DNA from: an uncultured Selenomonadales bacterium
GTDB taxonomy: Bacteria > Bacillota > Negativicutes > Selenomonadales > Selenomonadaceae
Length of the DNA stretch: 7,439 nucleotides
Direction: 5' to 3'
Assembly (NCBI GenBank): GCA_947167555.1
Contig: CAMVIO010000093.1
Span: 1 to 7,439, forward strand
Shown: positions 5,625-7,439 of the stretch, piece after piece
How the letters are laid out: the number at the start of each line of letters is the position of its first letter
Numbering within the stretch: the stretch's first letter is position 1
Notes under the pieces: model-generated
The model's input: only the letters and a program-made list of their open reading frames with translations
The model's database searches: none
Told to the model about the DNA's origin: nothing
Program-made: the position numbers and the translations under genes

Positions 5625-7241
5625 TCAGATTTCCTGCCGATCCGGCGGCACCGGATGGAGTTCCAATTTCGGATTGTTGTCTGTAATCCAGCCCAGCGCC
5701 CACTCGTTATTGACGAGAAGCACGGGGCGGTCCTCACGGTCATAGACGAACATGCCGCGATCCGCGCCGCGAAGAGACTCCGGCGTAACCGCGCGACCGT
5801 CAGGGTACGTCAGCCAACGCGCGACCTCGAAGGGCTGCATAACCAGCTCGATGTCGACGCCGTACTCGTTTTTGAGCCGATAAGTCAACACATCAAACTG
5901 GAGCGTTCCCACCGTGCCGACAATATAAGACTCGACGCCCGCGCCCGCCTGCCGGAAAAGCTGGATCGCGCCCTCCTGTGTGAGCTGTTCGACGCCCTTG
6001 ACGAACTGCTTGCGCTTCATCGTGTCCTTTGCCTGCACCCGCGCGAATTTTTCCGGCGGAAACACCGGGAAATCGGCGAACTTGAATTTATGTGACACGT
6101 CGGATAACGTATCGCCGATGCCAAAAACGCCGGGATCGAAAAGCCCGACGATATCGCCCGGCCAAGCCTCGTCGATGATCTGGCGGTCCTGCGCGAGAAA
6201 CTGTTGAGGCTGCGCGAGCTTGATCTCCTTGTCAGAAGCCGCATGCCATACGCTCATGTTCCGCTCGAACTTGCCCGAAACGATGCGGATAAAAGCCAAG
6301 CGGTCACGGTGCGCCGGATTCATATTCGCCTGGATCTTGAACACGAACGCCGAAAAACGCTCGTCTTCCGGCCGGATGTCGCCGTCAGAAGAAGCGCGGA
6401 TTGCGGGCGGCGGCGCGAGGCGCAGATATTCTTCCAAAAAGTTTTGTACGCCGAAATTCGTCATAGCCGAGCCGAAAAACATCGGCGTCAACTCGCCGCA
6501 GGCGATTTTTTCCTCATCGAAAGCCTCCCCTGCCTCATCAAGCAGCGCGATATCGTCAAGCAACGCTTGATAGGTTTCTTCGTCCAGCTTTTCCCGAAGC
6601 TCCGGCGCGTCCAACGCATACTTCTCTGATGTGCGCGTCTCCTGCCCGTGAGTCTCGTCAGCGGCGAAAAGCTCCACCAGTTTTGTCTGCCTGTCGTAGA
6701 CGCCGCGATAACGCCCGTCAGACCCGACAGGCCAATTCATCGGACAGGAACGGATGCCCAACACGTTTTCCAGCTCGTCCATCAAATCGATCGGCGCTTT
6801 GCCGAAACGGTCCAGCTTGTTGACGAACGTGAAAATCGGAATGCGGCGCTCTTTACAGACCTTGAACAGTTTTTTCGTCTGCGCCTCGACGCCCTTGGCC
6901 GCATCCAGTACCATGACCGCGCTGTCCACCGCCATTAACGTGCGATACGTATCTTCGCTGAAATCCTGATGGCCCGGCGTGTCGAGGATATTGATCCGGC
7001 ATCCGCCATAGTCGAACTGCAACACACTGGACGTCACCGAAATGCCGCGCTGTTTCTCAATCTCCATCCAGTCCGACACCGCATGGCGCTGCGTCTTGCG
7101 GGACTTGATCGAACCCGCCAGATGGATAGCTCCTCCATAAAGAAGAAGCTTTTCCGTCAAAGTCGTCTTGCCCGCGTCCGGGTGCGAAATGATGGCGAAG
7201 GTCCTTCGCCGATTGATTTCCTGCTCTAACTGCTCGCTCAA
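5625..7241 (-). CDS. prfC: Peptide chain release factor 3 (RF3)
   Basis: RF3 is a translational GTPase that removes RF1 or RF2 from the ribosome after peptide release. The chosen start gives 538 residues, close to the E. coli protein. The G domain (about 10-275) contains the P-loop in ISHPDAGKTT (18-27), the RF3-type segment SDWMEIEKQRGISVTSSV (56-73, switch I region), DTPGHQDFSEDTYRTL (87-102) and NKLDR (141-145). Domain II follows, with FKIQANMNPAHRDRLAFIRIVSGK, then domain III (IVGTVGTLQFDVLTYRLKNEYG). These identify RF3 rather than EF-G. The start is taken as a TTG at 7239-7241 because AAAGGAG (7250-7256) lies 8 nt upstream. Another in-frame TTG at 7260-7262 would add seven residues but has no ribosome binding site. 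It has its own promoter and terminator and appears monocistronic. Confidence 0.96.
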   Translation of the reverse strand: MSEQLEQEINRRRTFAIISHPDAGKTTLTEKLLLYGGAIHLAGSIKSRKTQRHAVSDWMEIEKQRGISVTSSVLQFDYGGCRINILDTPGHQDFSEDTYRTLMAVDSAVMVLDAAKGVEAQTKKLFKVCKERRIPIFTFVNKLDRFGKAPIDLMDELENVLGIRSCPMNWPVGSDGRYRGVYDRQTKLVELFAADETHGQETRTSEKYALDAPELREKLDEETYQALLDDIALLDEAGEAFDEEKIACGELTPMFFGSAMTNFGVQNFLEEYLRLAPPPAIRASSDGDIRPEDERFSAFVFKIQANMNPAHRDRLAFIRIVSGKFERNMSVWHAASDKEIKLAQPQQFLAQDRQIIDEAWPGDIVGLFDPGVFGIGDTLSDVSHKFKFADFPVFPPEKFARVQAKDTMKRKQFVKGVEQLTQEGAIQLFRQAGAGVESYIVGTVGTLQFDVLTYRLKNEYGVDIELVMQPFEVARWLTYPDGRAVTPESLRGADRGMFVYDREDRPVLLVNNEWALGWITDNNPKLELHPVPPDRQEI

Positions 7242-7291
7242 AACATTGTCTCCTTTGCACAATCCAAAAGTACCAAAAATGAGTCTTAACT

Positions 7292-7319
7292 ATTATACAC
7301 ATTTTTCCCGATTTGAAAA
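7292..7319 (-). promoter_or_regulatory. Predicted promoter of prfC
   Basis: A perfect -10 hexamer TATAAT (7292-7297, minus strand) lies about 50 bp before the TTG start. The best -35 candidate is TTTTCA (7314-7319; four of six bases) with a 16-bp spacer. Transcription would begin near 7285, leaving a leader of about 44 nt. The surrounding AT-rich DNA contrasts with the coding sequence, as expected of a divergent promoter region. Confidence 0.6.
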
Positions 7320-7381
7320 CCAAAAAACACCACACAAATCCTTTTCCGCAAAAAAACAGTCTACTTCTGACGCCCCACTTG

Positions 7382-7390
7382 TGCTAAAAT
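7382..7390 (+). promoter_or_regulatory. Predicted extended -10 promoter of the right-edge gene
   Basis: TGCTAAAAT matches an extended -10 element (TGn followed by TAAAAT, five of six bases). No good -35 is seen at 16-18 bp, which is typical of extended -10 promoters. Transcription would begin at about 7396-7398. It is divergent from the prfC promoter, with the two -10 elements about 90 bp apart, so one regulator could affect both. Confidence 0.4.
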
Positions 7391-7422
7391 AATCGTATGC
7401 AAACTCGAAAGGGGATTTTTCA

Positions 7423-7439
7423 TTGAACGCAGAGACCTG
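7423..7439 (+). CDS. Start of an unidentified divergent gene (cut by window edge)
   Basis: A strong ribosome binding site, AAAGGGG (7408-7414), is followed after 8 nt by a TTG codon (7423-7425) and an open frame to the window edge (TTG AAC GCA GAG ACC TG, read as M-N-A-E-T). Only five complete codons are visible, so no product can be named. An upstream ATG (7397-7399) is in another frame and stops after nine codons at a TGA overlapping this TTG. The same TTG usage is proposed for prfC on the other side of the divergent region. The call rests on ribosome binding site, spacing and promoter position only. Confidence 0.45.

Noticed and set aside
7242..7262. Upstream TTG start for prfC adding seven residues
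   Set aside because: It has no ribosome binding site of its own; the AAAGGAG sequence lies inside the extension and is correctly spaced for the TTG at 7241.
7262..7345. Repeated CCAAAA words in the prfC/right-edge divergent region
   Set aside because: They are short, irregularly spaced and in A-rich DNA, so they are not distinguishable from base composition.

Overview
The window is ordinary, densely coded chromosomal DNA of moderate GC content (judged by eye) and probably comes from a diderm (outer-membrane-bearing) Firmicute of the Negativicutes, such as a Selenomonas-like genus. That assignment is an inference from four things. The tig-clpP-clpX order is widespread in bacteria, and its proteins here look Firmicute-like. 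A GerMN-domain lipoprotein, a DUF3006 protein and a secreted ComEC-type hydrolase sit together. The amidase carries an AMIN domain, which is typical of diderms. Shine-Dalgarno sites are strong and purine-rich, and one or two starts are TTG. All genes but one are on the minus strand. There is no sign of a mobile element, CRISPR array, tRNA or rRNA.

Read in the direction of transcription (right to left), three minus-strand units are visible. (1) prfC (release factor 3) has its own promoter and a perfect 10-bp hairpin terminator, and appears monocistronic. (2) A five-gene envelope operon begins about 100 nt after that terminator. It encodes a 101-residue two-helix membrane protein, a lipoprotein metallo-beta-lactamase-fold hydrolase resembling the ComEC C-terminal domain, a small DUF3006 protein, an AMIN/Amidase_3 N-acetylmuramoyl-L-alanine amidase, and a GerMN-domain lipoprotein. 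Gaps are 4 nt, two ATGA overlaps and 21 nt, so the genes are probably translationally coupled. A long hairpin with a T6 tract ends the unit. (3) The protein-quality-control operon tig, clpP, clpX follows, covering nascent-chain folding and then ATP-dependent proteolysis; clpX runs off the left edge after 43 codons.

At the right edge, a plus-strand gene diverges from prfC. Only its extended -10 element, ribosome binding site and first few codons are inside the window, so its product cannot be named.

I do not see an obviously undescribed system. The points most worth a second look are a 9-bp tandem direct repeat over the tig promoter; coupling of a cytoplasmic-looking DUF3006 protein to an exported MBL hydrolase; an unrecognised membrane protein leading the envelope operon; a palindrome at the predicted start of that operon; and very short ORFs whose stop codons overlap the predicted starts of tig, prfC and the right-edge gene.
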